A DNA stretch of 64,000 nt from Choanephora cucurbitarum (lineage: Eukaryota; Mucoromycota; Mucoromycetes; Mucorales; Choanephoraceae): positions 1-64,000 of the forward strand of contig JAIWNI010000117.1 in assembly GCA_025331435.1 (NCBI GenBank), read 5' to 3'. Both the position numbers and the translations under genes were made by a program. Below the pieces are notes generated by a model that did not search any database, was not told where the DNA came from, and was given only the letters and a program-made list of their open reading frames with translations. How positions within the stretch are numbered: position 1 is the first letter of the stretch; each line of letters starts with the position of its first letter. Shown piece by piece: positions 32,920 through 45,164 of the stretch.

Positions 32920-35104
32920 CTATTTTCTAAGTGGTGTCATGTTGACAGGATATTCTATGTCACTAGCAGAGGCAGAATGGGCTGTGGTGTTACCAGTCTT
33001 ATCCAAGAAATAAAGCATATCTTCTGATTCTGGACTTTTTTCTTGTTTTGTCCAATTGAAAATGTTGCTATCATCCACTAAGGCTCTGGCAGTGCCAGTT
33101 ACAAACTCATTTGCGATCTGAGAAAAGGTGCGACCACCCTCTGCTAATTCTGATACAGATTCTTTACTGGTGCTATCACTTCTGAACACATTGTTTGGAT
33201 CAAAATCACTAAATACATCAGGTCCAATCTCGTTGATTACAGCAGTTATATCTTGTGATAGTTTTTCTCTTAATTGACGTAAATTAGCCGTGCTATCAGG
33301 ATCCACTAAAGCAAGGTAAAGAGGTCGAAGTGATCTGGAAAGAAAACAAGAGAGTCAGTAGGGAAAAGGCATGTATGTTGATCTGATTATCATTACTTGA
33401 ATACATCAACACCATTCTCAGCAAATCGCATAGAAGCATAGCTGATAAAAGGTAGCATAGTCCATGTCAAAAAGGGATACATCAATGATTGTGTCCATGT
33501 CAACTGAGAACGCATACAGACCCAAAGCACAATAAGCGTGTAAATGCCATAGAGAGTAGGTATCAAAACGAGACCCACTAAGAATTTCCATGTGGCCAGT
33601 ACATCTTTACCAGCAATCTTAACACTAGAAGAAGCTAAGGCTTCTTTAGCTTTCTTGGCACTCAATGCCTTAGCAGTAATAGCAATAGGCAAGTTGAGAA
33701 TGGCACTATCAAGCTGTATAAGTTTAACTTTCATATCCGGTCCATTGTGTTCTTACCCAGGAAAGGCTAATAAACCCCAAATGACCAAGATACTAAAACG
33801 ATAACATAGTAGAAAAAATGTTCTCCATTCTCGTAGGTTAATCATGGGCACCTGGTGATCTCTCAATCCATGATATTTAAGCAACTGGTTATAGGCCAAC
33901 ACCTTCTGCTGTAAGTCAATCACACGAGGATCATCTTTGTACAGATTATATCCAATCACAAATCGACGATTGAGATCCACTACTTGAGCGATATGCAGTT
34001 TTCTGTTAGCTGGTTTATAGAGACGACGGGCTGCCTGAATGACCATCAAGGTCTGATCGTTGGTTGTGTTGACAGTGACAGCCTTCAAGGCGCAAAAAAT
34101 AGTATCGAGAAGATTGGAACAAGCCTCTCGTTTTTGATCCCCTCCTTGCTTAAACTGATCAACTAAATTGGCAGGAATGGTGATAGGGTTACCGAATTCA
34201 ATGACAGCTCGAGAACGGAATCGATGAGCATGGAAATAGTTGAGACCACATGGCACAATCTTGACATCCAAACCTGGATATTTGGCCATGGCTCCCAAGG
34301 CCATGATAGTGACACCTGCTTTAAAGGGAAGCATCTCGTTACGATCATGGCTACCTCCTTCAGGGAATATGGTGATACAACGTCCATTGTTGAGTTCTTC
34401 ATAAACACGCTCATAAACGCCATCCTGATCAATATGAGGTAAACACTTGTAAGCAGCTCCCTCTGACTTGGTCAAGTATTCCAAGGCCTGCTTATCCTTG
34501 GGTGCTGATTTGATGATGATCTCTGTGTCCGAAATTACTTGTTCTACTTGCAGTTTGCCTGAGTTACGAGGTAAGATGATGGCATCTGAGGGTTGAAATT
34601 GCTGAGTAAATTTTGTATCGAGTCCATGGATTCTGAGTGGATCTGATTTTGGATTTAACAGGTGAATGCGGCCAATACCAGCCTCAGCTAAATCTTGAGG
34701 TCGCATGACAGGAACTGTATAGGAAACTTAGTGTTTTATGTTCTTGCAATTCGTTTCATTCCTTACTTGGATGAACAAGACTGGCCAAGAAACCAATGCC
34801 CTTTTGTTTCATTGATTTGGCTGCTATCAAAAATGAAACTCGTCTATGGCATTCGCGCATAACAATAAGAGGGTCCACAAACTATATGACTCAGTGTAAT
34901 GTCAGTCTACACATAACAATGTATCGAACTATTGTTTTTTACTTGGTTGGCGTGAGGTGCTGCCACAAAAATAAGTGGACCTTCTTTAGGGATCTTATGT
35001 GAGCCTCTAGGTCTTATTTCTCGGAAAAAGATATCGAGCATAATGTTGAATATCCATAGTGCACAGTCGTAAAGTAAGTCTGCCTTCCCTTTCTCTTTCG
35101 CCAT
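32920..35104 (-). CDS. GPT2: Glycerol-3-phosphate / dihydroxyacetone phosphate sn-1 acyltransferase (Gpt2/Sct1)
   Basis: This ER enzyme makes lysophosphatidic acid, the first step of glycerolipid synthesis. Exons 35104-34943, 34881-34767, 34714-33757, 33705-33397 and 33334-32920 sum to 652 residues. The catalytic HX4D motif, HANQFVD, spans the first intron; the acyl-acceptor motif FPEGGSHDR follows, then KAGVTIMALGAMA and CGLNYFHAHRFRSRA. C-terminal parts LMVIQAARRLY, RLYKP, DHQVP, KALSAKKAKEAL and VDVFKSLRPL align along the length of yeast Gpt2/Sct1. Membrane segments flank KDVLATWKFL, and the tail is Ser/Asp-rich, where Gpt2 is phosphorylated in yeast. The ATG at 35104 was chosen because MAKEKGKADL leads directly into the family's first helix; an ATG 54 bp upstream is also in frame. 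Gpt2 and Sct1 cannot be separated. Confidence 0.93.
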
Positions 35105-35980
35105 AGTTGGGAATATGCTAGAAAGAAATTTGAAAAAGAGAAAAAAAGAATAGACCACTCAAGTGGCGTTCATGATCTACTGAAAATGCAACAGAACCAT
35201 GACAGTCACGTGAACTGAGCTTGTTTTTAGAACTCATTCTCTTCATGCTGAACTCAAACCATGAAGTGTATTCTTTTTTGTAATCGAGAAGCTTCTATTG
35301 ACAAGGCTCGCTTTGTCTGAGAAATAGAATTTGATGATGTAAGCATGTTGATATTGAAACTGATAAATAACTGTCTAACTGACAGAAATAGATGAGCTTC
35401 ATCTTATTGTCATTAACACGTAAATCAATAGGATAAATGGCGTTTGTTTATCTGTCATGAATCTCCTGTCAAATTGATCCGGGTTTATATAGTTCCATTC
35501 TCTCTGCTGCAATTAAGAGGGCTAATATCAAGCTGTTTACAGAAAACTGCCACAATTTCGCTTAGGCTATTATTTGACAGGCATGTTATACAATCTGGAT
35601 GTTGTACAGAAAGTGAAAGAAAGTCATTTTGTAAAAGTAGCAAACCGTTGTATTGGAATGTCTATAGCTTTTTCGTGCTTTTCTCTCCCTGCTTACTTTT
35701 GAGCGACTATGGCCTTGACAGAGATCAACTCTGTATTCAACTGCTTATTATCTCTTTTGTTTTCCTCCTCTGATTTAGCCCTGCAATGAGAAGCAAGTGA
35801 TTTTATCAAGACAGCATACAACTTGAAACATGAAAAAGGGTTCCTGTGTGAACTGATAAATGCTTTACCTCTGAGCCAAGTTTACCCGCAAAAAAAATCC
35901 GCCAATGAAAAAAAATTTTAAAGAGTAAAAAAGAAAAATTTTCTTACTATTGTAATTAAACTTTATTTTTATCTTGCATT
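35105..35980. other. Divergent promoter region between GPT2 and PUS1
   Basis: The region holds an 80-110 codon open frame (35444-35773) with no domain, codon or splice support, so it is not called a gene. It ends in an A/T-rich tract with TTTTCTTACTATTG before the PUS1 start. No clear regulatory motif was identified. Confidence 0.55.
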
Positions 35981-37564
35981 ATGGGTATTGTATCTTCTAA
36001 ACCCAAACAAGACCAAGCTACGGCTGAAACTGTCCAAACAGTTGAGACAACAACAACAACAACAACCACTGTTGAGACAACTGTTCAACGAGAAAACAGC
36101 GCAAAACGTTCACTTCCTAACGATCTCGAGAAACAGTCTCACAAGAAGAAGAAGAGAGAGTTCAAAGGCAAGGACGCCAACAAGAAGAGGCACTGTCATA
36201 GCGGCGAGTTGGAAGAAAGACCTGAACACTTGGGTCCTAAAGGTGTTCGAGTCCCCAAGAAGAAGGTAGCCCTTTTGATTGGGTTTAATGGTACTGGCTA
36301 TCAAGGCATGCAAATGTAAAGTATTCCATCGATTGATTGTTTGCCATGGTTACTGATCTTATTGTCCATAGCAACCCTTCTGCCGTTTCCATTGAAGGTG
36401 TCTTGTTTGAAGCTATGTGTAAAGCAAATGCTATCTCTAAAGATAACTCAGATGATCCAAAGAAATCAGCTTGGATGAGAGCTGCACGTACAGACAAAGG
36501 TGTTCATGCTGCTGGTAACTTGCTTTCCTTGAAGATGCAAGTGCCTGAAGAATACGACATTGTAGAACGCATCAACTCATTTTTACCCCCTCAAATCCGT
36601 GTTTGGGGTTATGTGCCTGTTATTCGCTCTTTCCATGCTAAGAATTTGTGTGACTCAAGAGTCTATGAATATTTGTTACCTACCTGTGCTTTTATGGAAC
36701 CCGAAAAGAAAGAAGTGACAGATCAACCTACAAACCCAGATGACATTGTGCTATGTGATAACCGTACTGAAGAACAGATCATCAAATACACCACTCGTAG
36801 CTCAGAGGAAATGAAGCAGAAGAGACACTTTTACAGAGCCACACCTGAACAGCTGGCTACCTTCAAGGAAGCCATGTCCTACTTTGTTGGTACTCATAAC
36901 TTCCACAATTATACAAACGGCAAATCTTTCAGAGATAAAAGTTCACAACGTTATGTCATCAGCATCAATGTTTCAGATCCCCTTTATATCGATGGATCAG
37001 AATGGATTAGTATCAAGTTACATGGCCAATCTTTTATTTTGCACCAAATTCGTAAAATGATCTGTAAGTAATCACCTCTTATCCAATACTCTGCTTTCTC
37101 TTTATAACACTTGTCCTTCTTTCTTTTTTTTTTTTTTTTTAGCTATGGGTATGTTACTGACTCGTACAAAGACACCTCTTCATTTGATCCCCAAAACATT
37201 TGAAGAAAACAGAATCAATATCCCTAAGGCACCTGCACTTGGTCTTTTATTAGAACGACCTATCTTTAATGTCTACAACCAAAAGACCCGCGGTAGAGCA
37301 ATTGAAGTAGAACGCGATGAAATCAACTTTGACCTCTACAAAGACCAAATTGAACAATTCAAACAAGAATGGATTTATAAGAAGATCTTTGAGGCTGAGA
37401 ATCAAGAGCATGTATTTGATGGTTATTTGACATCTTTGGATGCTCATATTGGTCCCGATTATGACTACTTAAACCCTGAAGGTGTCATTCCTGAACATTG
37501 TCTTGTCAAGACCAAGTTCAATACACCCAAGGCTACAGCATCTGATGAGGAAGAAGAAGATTAA
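35981..37564 (+). CDS. PUS1: tRNA pseudouridine synthase Pus1
   Basis: Converts uridine to pseudouridine in tRNAs and some snRNA/mRNA sites, in the nucleus. Three exons (35981-36315, 36372-37063, 37143-37564) give 482 residues. A Thr-rich and then Lys/Arg-rich N-terminus, with nuclear-localisation-like KKKKRE, leads into KKKVALLIGFNGTGYQGMQ. The catalytic motif RAARTDKGVHAAGN carries the TruA-family aspartate. Later landmarks are FLPPQIRVWGY, the C-S-R-Y-E-Y strand (CDSRVYEYLLPTC), FVGTHNFHNYTNGK, and GQSFILHQIRKMI. The ATG at 35981 starts the only frame that reaches the domain, so it was taken. The C-terminus is acidic. Next downstream, on the same strand, is the dehydrogenase at 37736. Confidence 0.95.
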
Positions 37565-37735
37565 TGCGTCTTATTGTTACACATACATATATGTGCGTGT
37601 GGAAAAAGAAGGAAGCTGAAATTTTTATGACTAAAGAATAATACCACGCTCCAATGCAGAGAAATAAAACCAAGCTTTAATTTTTTTTATCTTTTCTTCT
37701 TCACTTCCTTTTTTTTTTCTTTTTTGTATATCAAT

Positions 37736-38857
37736 ATGGCCTCTACTGCAGCTGACCGTGTAACTCAGATTGTTGGCCATTTGGCTAGTGTGACTCCCTC
37801 ACTTAAAGATAAAGTATGCATTGTGACAGGTGCAGGCTCTGTTCATGGTATTGGGTAATGCTTGTTTGTAAGAAAACAAAAAGTGATATAGGTATCTGAC
37901 TTGACAATAAACTGCTTAGTCGTGCTACAGTCATTTCATTAGCTAAGCGTGGACCCAAAGTGATTTATGTGACCGATTTAACATTGAATAACTTGGAAGC
38001 ACTTGCCCAAGAAGTTGAGAAATCCTATAAAGTCAAGTGTATTCCTCGTGCAGTGGATGCCACTTCACCTTCTGCTGTGTCTGGCATTATCAATGAAGCC
38101 TTAAACGAATTTGGTCGATTGGATGTATTTTTTGCTAATGCAGGTATGGCTACAGGCACTCGTCTTCAAGATGAAACAGCAGAGTCATTTATGGATATGA
38201 TGCGCATTAATGCCTTGAGTTGCTTCTTGGCTATCAAACATGCTGGTGAAGCTATGTTGAAGTTGGGTGGTGGAAAGGAAGCTACTGGTGGCTCCATTAT
38301 TTGTACTGCCTCTGTCGCTGGTATCCGATCTGGTGCTGGTTCACCTGAATATTCTGCATCAAAAGCAGCGTAAGATTATATCTAGTAGTTTGTGTTGTAT
38401 GTTTAAACTAACGCATGGTGTTTTTTTCTCTTTTAGTGTTATTAACTTATGTCAAACCAGTTCATTCCAATTTGCAGGCACCAATATTCGTGTGAATGCC
38501 ATTTGTCCTGTAAGTCTGTTTGATTTGCTTTTTGTAGCTTCATTGCTGATTTTCAACACAGGGTTTGATTGAGACTGGTATGACCAAATCTACTTTTGAT
38601 TATGCACGTCAAAGAGGTTCTGCTCATAAAATTGGTCAACTTAACCCTACCAAGCGTTATGGTGTTGCCTCTGAGGTAAGAATAAAAGCAAGAACGATAC
38701 AAGCGATCATTTAATGCTGAACATTTGGATTTGTTAGATTGCTCATGTCGTAGCCTTCTTAGCTTCAGATGAAGCTTCTTATCTCAATGGCCAAGCTATT
38801 GCTGTTGATGGTGGTCTCAGTGCTAGTCTTCCTGTTGTACCCGGAAAGTTTCATTAG
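37736..38857 (+). CDS. NAD(P)-dependent short-chain dehydrogenase/reductase
   Basis: Five exons; the first ends at 37854 inside the nucleotide-binding loop. The classical SDR features are all present: TGAGSVHGIG (glycine-rich cofactor loop), VDAT, FANAG, the catalytic Ser in ICTASVAG, YSASKAA with the catalytic Tyr and Lys, the INI-like strand NIRVNAICPG, and AFLASDEASYLNGQAIAVDGG near the end. The total is close to 290 residues, normal for a classical SDR, with no transit peptide or tail. The aspartate in YVTDLT at the end of strand 2 suggests NAD(H) preference. The substrate cannot be named. Its stop is 64 bp from the stop of the convergent esterase gene. Confidence 0.9.
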
Positions 38858-38921
38858 ATAGATACTAAATCAATAAATAATATAGTACAGTTTGCAGATG
38901 CTTTATTTTCAAAAGGGACCT

Positions 38922-40552
38922 CTATAACGAAAGATTTGTGGTATCCAAGAAGTGTTGCATTGTAGCTTTACCGCCATCCACTTCATAAACTTTTTGTCTG
39001 CATATAATGCCACCATGAGCATTAAAGAGCCTGATATAAACCCAAACACGCTCCCATTCTAATTGATTCAAGTTATCGTACATATGCTTTGTTGTCTTAT
39101 CAAATGCTAGAGGCTTAGACTGTTTGAGCAAGAGTTTGCCAGGTTCAAGGTGATAGTCAAATGTTCTGATACGGTCTTTATCTGGAACAGGTATACCTCC
39201 GTCATCTCCTAAATCAACTGCTGGCTCGTCTCTCTCTTCGCCTGGTAGGTTGACTGCATCCAAAGCACCCGCCAGAATATTGCCATCAATGTATCGATCA
39301 CTGAAGCTTGGTTTTCGTTGTAATGGATCACGTTCTGAATCATGCTTTTCTCTTAAAATCTGTGACACTCTGTATCGACTGATAAGACCTTGAGTACCAA
39401 CATACGAAATCACAAATGTCAACCAGAGAGGCACCAATATAGGTGAAAGACAGAAAAGTGCATATCGAATGATATGGTATTTAGTTGACATCTTTTGTCT
39501 GTTCTCTCTTCTTTTGTAGTCGGGTCCACGGATATCAAATGAGCTGACAAGCGACATGTAATCGTCATCTACCAAGCTGAGAAAAATTGTTGATTATCAT
39601 CCATATGTCCCACTTTTCTGTTGCTAACTTACATGTCAAGTTTTCCTTTGTGATTTTGAAAATAATCTCGCACTTCAATACCAGCTGTCCAATAAGGAAC
39701 AGTTGCATCGTTTGCGATGTTTGCATAAATTCGTCTGGTTTTGAACTTGGACAATGTCCTGAAATAGACTTGATCTTAAAAGCAGTTTATCATCAGTAAA
39801 ACTTGTATATATCGACTATCTCATTCATGCTTACCAGGATCTGACATCACCTCTAAAGCTGGTTTGCCTGTCTTTTCATCAAACACATCAATCAGCTGCA
39901 GTTGTTCTCCTGATCTTGAAACTAATCTGCCACTTATGAAATTGAAAATGCGATAGAATGTAGAAGGTGAAGGCACCTTAACACCTATATGAGGCGTAGC
40001 AAACGTGACAAAGTACTGTCAAAATAGAGAATAAGCACAGTTATTTCTTTTGCACATCCTCTAACACCTATAGCTCTTCTTACATCAGGTTCAATTGCAT
40101 CAAAAAATCCTTTTTGGCCCAAAACACCAATAGCAAATCGAACAATCAATCCACCCAGTGAATAACCAATCACACTGATCTTCTTGACTACCTTTCCCTT
40201 CTTTTCTAGTTGTGCAACTGTTGCCTCAATCTATCTCGAGTGTTATTTCTTTTTGACTCTTCTGTTTGATAGGACAATGGGTTTTTACATACATCCTTGG
40301 CTAATCTTTTTCCACAGATATCCACACCATCATATGTGTATTTGGATTCATTGACATCCGAATTCAACTACCGAGCATGAGCAAGTTAACTCGAGTAGAG
40401 AAGGTTTTAAGACCACCTACCACATAGACTTTGCTTTTATATTTTTCTTTGATTTGTCTCTCTATGTATGACATATGTTTCTTGTTGCCCCATAAACCAT
40501 GAGACAAGACGATAAGGGAAATGGCGTTGTTTTCCATTGATGTTTTTGACAT
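38922..40552 (-). CDS. DUF676 serine esterase / lipase (Rog1-like)
   Basis: An alpha/beta hydrolase of the DUF676 group, which includes yeast Rog1 and the lipid-droplet phospholipase Lpl1. Several exons; the start is the ATG at 40552 (MSKTSMENN). Visible landmarks: LIVLSHGLWGN (oxyanion-side HG), GYSLGGLIVRFAIG with the nucleophile Ser in GXSXG, and FATPHIGVKVP, typical of the family. A later NDATVPYW contains the candidate acid Asp. After the hydrolase part there is a hydrophobic segment (YALFCLSPILVPLWLTFVIS) that could anchor it in a membrane, and a hydrophilic C-terminus of about 150 residues. Lipid hydrolysis is likely; the exact substrate is unknown. It is the last gene before the right arm. 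Confidence 0.85.
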
Positions 40553-41703
40553 TTAAGCTATAAGAAGAAAGAGAAAAGAAGAAGACGAAAAGGAAGTGAT
40601 ATATTATCTTAGTTTTTCCGATATTTTATCCATTTTAAGACCAGCCTTACGTGGATACGGATAAAAATGGAAAAGCTGCTTGCGTGGGCTTCCGCAATCT
40701 AAAAAAGGCGACTTTCGTGTTGCGTCTGTGCTTTCTTCATGAGTGGTATAATTCTTCGATATGAACTAAAGTGTTTGGGTTTATTTGTTTTTGTTGTATA
40801 ATTAAATGTTGCTATTTATTAAATTGTAAAGCAGTTGCTTATTGAGAGGGTGAAGTAACCTTTTTCATATTAATCTATTTAGGGATAAATTCGTCGTCAC
40901 CAAAAATGACATCTATTGTTCCTGCATAATACGCATGTTTGAAATCAATAAAGTAAGTTTCAAAGGGACATGTCTACCTGTTTTTGTCCCAAATTATCGC
41001 AATTGAACTGGTAGCGAGTGCATATCAAAAACAGTTTTCTTTACCTAATTCCCCTACAGACAGTATGATGCTCTCTCGATCACACCACTCATGCATGATA
41101 TCCAAAGCAGTATTAACATTAGGAAAACATCACTCCTGTAATGACTGATACTTTAACCTATCTTTCTCTTTGTTATACACATCAATGAATCTTACGTTCT
41201 TATTCAAACAACTATGAAGATTGAAAATCTTGACTACGGAAACTTGTATGCTATGCACTCTCTTTTTGTTTGCAGATTAGAACGATAAAGGCAAATGAAA
41301 TAAAACCAAGAAGACATAAGCTTTTGTGCTCATTTACAAAATCATAAAAAAGACGCTGCAAGACAAAGAAAATTCATATAAACGTAAACCCTGAAATCTA
41401 AAGTAGGGGCTTCTTTTGCTTTTCTTATGCACCTTGAAAGATTAGGAATAATTACTCTTTACATTTACCTTCTCTTGAGCAATTGAAAGAAACAAAGTAA
41501 AAGACCCAGTAAACATCAGTTCCGTCTTAAAATGTTACACCTGTAAGATTTTTTGTATCTTGTGGCTAAAATATAAAAAAGTCTTATTTAACATAACTGA
41601 ACAAAGAGCTCATATTATTTTCGATAAGAAACTAGTTCATAGCCATTTATGCTTCCTCGTCTCTCTTTTACTTTATCGAAACTTACATGACTATATTATT
41701 TGA
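40553..41703. other. Spacer before the right arm, about 1.15 kb
   Basis: No gene or repeat is supported. The DNA is AT-rich with short scattered open frames. The last 20 bases before 41704 still align weakly with the left arm, all differences there being transitions. Confidence 0.6.
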
Positions 41704-41981
41704 ATTTACTGGAATAGAGGTCTTTGTACTTTACCCTATACCCTTTCTATATAAATAGAGTTGAGATAGAGCTAACAACATCTAAACATAATATAAAGTC
41801 TTTCTCAGCAAACTGCTAATTGGCGGTATATTTAACATGCAGGGAAGAAAGAGAGGGATTAGGTATTTCCTTTGAAGCCATGGACGCTGTACTCCTTGCA
41901 CTGAAACCGCATGCTGTTTGGAAGGATCAGCTTTTTCTTTATTTTGTTTTTGCATGAGAGGAAATGAAGGGGAGAAGGACA

Positions 41982-41989
41982 TATAAAAG
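41982..41989 (+). promoter_or_regulatory. TATA-like box of the short silk-like gene
   Basis: TATAAAAG 61-68 bp before the ATG at 42050, identical in context to the left-arm copy. Confidence 0.5.
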
Positions 41990-42049
41990 TAAGAGAAACC
42001 TTCATCTTTCTTTCTTTTCTGTTGTTGTCACTTTGTTATCTTGTCACAA

Positions 42050-42821
42050 ATGCGTCAACTCGCTCTCGTCACATTTGCTTTAGTAGCTTGTCTAGTTGAT
42101 AGTACATGCGGAGAAACTCAAAGTATGGTCTCTAAATGAAGACAAAAAAGACATATATACACACTGTTTTCTGAAGGAACAAGACCTTAACCTAAAAACG
42201 TCTTTTTTTTTTTAGCCCAATCCAAGGCTAATCTTAAGCGCGATTTGCTGGGCATTAATTCGGATGTTACAACAAGCCTTCCAACTGTAGACAACTTACT
42301 TGATACGCTCACATTCAGCTCCAGCCATAAGAGGTCAAAAGACGCGACACAGTGTAAGGTTTCTTTATATACAAAAGCACATATACATTAGTTGTTGGTT
42401 AAACTTGTTTTGTAACCTAAAAACAATACTTTTTCTAGTCCGATCTCAGACTTCTTCTGGAGCTGGCGGTTATGGTCAGCGTGGTTATGGTGTTGGTGCT
42501 GGTTATCGTGGTGGTGCTTCTGCTGGTGGTTATGGTTTGAGAGCAGGATCTGGAGCTGGTGCAGGTTCTGCTGCTGGAACTGATGCTGGTTATCGTGGTG
42601 GTGCTTCTGCTGGAGCTGGTGCTGGTGCAGGTTATGGTGCAGGTGCTAAATATAGTACTGCTGCTGCCTCTGTTGCTCGTGCTGGGCAGCGTGGTTTTGG
42701 TCAGGGCGCTAGTGCTTACACATCGTTATCTAAACGTAACAAGCTAGTAGATAATCTGTATAATGCATTTACTCGCAGAAATAGAAGCAGTGGTAGTAAA
42801 CTATCAAGCGAAAGAGGCTAG
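42050..42821 (+). CDS. Secreted silk-like Gly/Ala-rich protein, short copy (197 aa)
   Basis: Three exons end at 42821, the last being 42439-42821; they match the left-arm gene in position and splice sites. The signal peptide [20 protein letters not shown] and the N-terminal region with NLKR and SHKR dibasic sites are identical. The repeat core is not a simple deletion of the long copy: after [13 protein letters not shown] it continues [30 protein letters not shown] and AGAGYGAGAKYSTA, an order absent from the long copy. The C-terminal 50 residues are nearly identical, with one Ala to Val change. No cysteine remains after signal cleavage apart from the one near the cleavage site. Function unknown; a wall-associated or fibre-forming protein is a guess from composition. 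Confidence 0.75.
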
Positions 42822-43599
42822 CAAAGAAATAATCAGAATAGCAGATCTAGCCCTAGAGATAGAAAGTCCAAAACTAGATGAGCTCGTCACCACCAAATTC
42901 CGACTTGAACTTCTATATTCCAACAACCCTTCCCCTCTATTTATGTATATTAGCTTTCCAGGTTTAAGAGCAAGGATTGTCTCTTCATTTGTTCTTTCGC
43001 CCAACAATAAAAACATATTACATTATAGATATGATCAATGATGGCCTCAAGATGTACATTCTTTTCTTGAGCCATGGTCCGTAATAGGAGGAAGGGTGTT
43101 TTCTTTGGGTATCTGGGCCAGAGAAGTTGCTCAGGAACAGGTTGCATTGCTTGATCGTTTTTTTATTGAACTAAAACCGTTTTGTTGTCGTTATGCTCAG
43201 CTTTGATTATTCCTTTCGTTCACTTGCCTTCTATCAAGGGTTTTTGCCATGTCAAAAGTCACTCTACCCAAACAATCACAAGTATTCAGAACTGCTTGTT
43301 TGAAACATAATCATGGTTACAGATGATTGTCATAGAAATCACAAGCAGCCATTGCAGATGTCAATACCAGTACCGCCTCTTCCGGCCTGATATAGAAAAA
43401 AGCTGACATCAGTGCTCCTGTTCATTCGATTGCAGTTAGACGACGATTAGACTGAACACTTCCTAAGGGGGCTTGATGAGATGCTCTGCCTCAACCATTC
43501 TCCTCTTTGCAAGCCTCTGATGCAAGGTACATTGTGTCTTTGAGCAAACTCAACATCTCTGTTACTTAACAAACAAGAACAAAGAATTTTCGAAGAAAG

Positions 43600-44036
43600 T
43601 TAAAAACATTTCTCAGAGCAAAGGCAAGACAGTTGTAGATGTCAGTAGAAACCTGCAACAAAATCCTCCATCTCTTACCTTGACTGCATTGACTCCCTCT
43701 ACAGGACAAAATCATTTTGTTTGTGAGTATGGCTAGTTTTACTTTGGTCTATGGATTTGCATAGAACCCATCTGATTCCATGTATTGTTGCTTCATCAAG
43801 TGTTATTTTGCCTTTCCAAGGAGTGCCACAAGAAACAAAGGATTACCAAACAACTGGCCATTCTCCTACATAATGACAACCCTTTCCTGTGTTCAGCATC
43901 TGCTCTACTTGCTCTTTATGACCGCCGTCAGTTACAGCTGGATACTTCCTTCTTTTGCCTAGTTTGCTCAATCAAACCTATCAGTCTAGTCAGCCTTCAT
44001 AATAACAATTTTTTCGTAGATATGCTGCCTCTTTGA
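43600..44036 (+). pseudogene. Decayed coding-like segment in right arm
   Basis: This is the counterpart of 24741-25180. The same protein-like fragments appear (NPPSLTLTALTPS, CHKKQRITKQLAILLH), but a 14-bp deletion near 43806 changes frame relative to the left arm. That deletion argues against selection on a protein here. The family is unrecognised; a relic of a mobile-element recombinase is possible. Confidence 0.25.
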
Positions 44037-44166
44037 CACTCTCCAAGATATCATTGTGTAACGAAATTGAAACTTCCCTAATACTTTCGATAATCATTAT
44101 ACAAGACACTCTATAATGCGCACTAACTTTACTGCTGCTGTCCTAAGCGAAGTACTTGCTTTCATG

Positions 44167-45164
44167 GATAAGGTTACTGTGGACCATTTACAAATTCAAT
44201 TTTGATTGACACACATCAAGCTGCTGAGTGTAGGTCTGTTTTCCTTATCTTTCTCTTCTATGAGCAGCGAGTGTCCCGATTTTTAAAAGCAATAAAGACA
44301 CACATGAGAGGTTGTATACTCAATGGTAATGCATACTATACCACTTTTGCCACGCATTTCCTTAAGCCACTTTCCAATTGTATTTATGACGTTTTTCCAC
44401 TTTGAGGGTTTCAGAAAAAACGTTAAAATATTAATATACATAGTTTCTTCAAAGATTGTCGGGTTAGCTTCTTGGGATTGTTTTCAATGAAGTTTTTCAT
44501 TTTACTCGCTTCTAGCTTAACGATATGTGGAGCGATAGTCATAATTTCTATAGGCAGTCTCTTCTTGTTTAACAAGTCGCTTCTATTATTTAGCTTCAAG
44601 GGATCCAAATTAATTTTTTTGTTGCTCTTGGTTTTATTAATATCATGGCAGAGACATGGCTATGCAATGCCGTATCGAAGCAAGTCAGATAAGAAAGATT
44701 GTTGTTCTTCTTCTTTGTACTTTCTATAAAGTCAGCTACAATAGACTCTTCATCACTGAGTCTTTACTGATGGAAGCGAATTAGTATAGAGTGCTTCTTC
44801 TTTTTTGTCGTCAAATGAACTTCATCACCTCTTTTTTTTTATAAACATAGTATGCTATGCGGGCGAAATCGAATTTAATGATAATAGACACCTGTCTTTC
44901 TAGCTCTACCTTTCAAAATAATCAAGTAAAAACAAAGAAAAAAAAAGAGGAAGAAGACAAACATCAGTCTTCAAGGAATCTCTCCAACATTTCTCAATTG
45001 ATAGAGTGGTAGAATACGTTCACAATAAACAGAGAATCTTATAATAAAGTCTTTGATTTGAATGATTCCAACTTGCGACCTATCTGAGTCTAAAGTAAAC
45101 CCCACTCCATTGCTTCTCTCTCTCTTTCTGTTAAAGCATTAATTTTTTTTCTTAAAGCAAACAC
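44167..45164. other. Spacer between the right arm and IMP2
   Basis: Short open frames at 44202-44405 (+) and 44472-44729 (+) have protein-like or hydrophobic composition but no supported start, splice sites or family. They may be further pieces of the decayed element next to the arm. No repeat or RNA gene was seen. Confidence 0.5.

Larger units (their letters stand above)
41704..44166 (+). repeat. Right arm of the large inverted duplication (2463 bp)
   Basis: It is collinear with the reverse complement of 24611-27681 and nearly identical outside the silk-like repeat core. The short open frame 41782-41982 (-), the ATG, introns, TATA box and 92-codon overlapping frame all recur exactly. It is shorter than the left arm by 594 bp in the repeat core and about 14 bp near 43806. 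The arms point at each other across 14.0 kb. Confidence 0.85.

Noticed and set aside
35444..35773. 109-codon plus-strand frame between GPT2 and PUS1
   Set aside because: No recognisable domain or splice signals; lies in a promoter region and has random-looking composition.
44472..44729. Hydrophobic 85-codon frame near the right arm
   Set aside because: No homologue recognised and no transcript signals; hydrophobicity follows from T-rich DNA.
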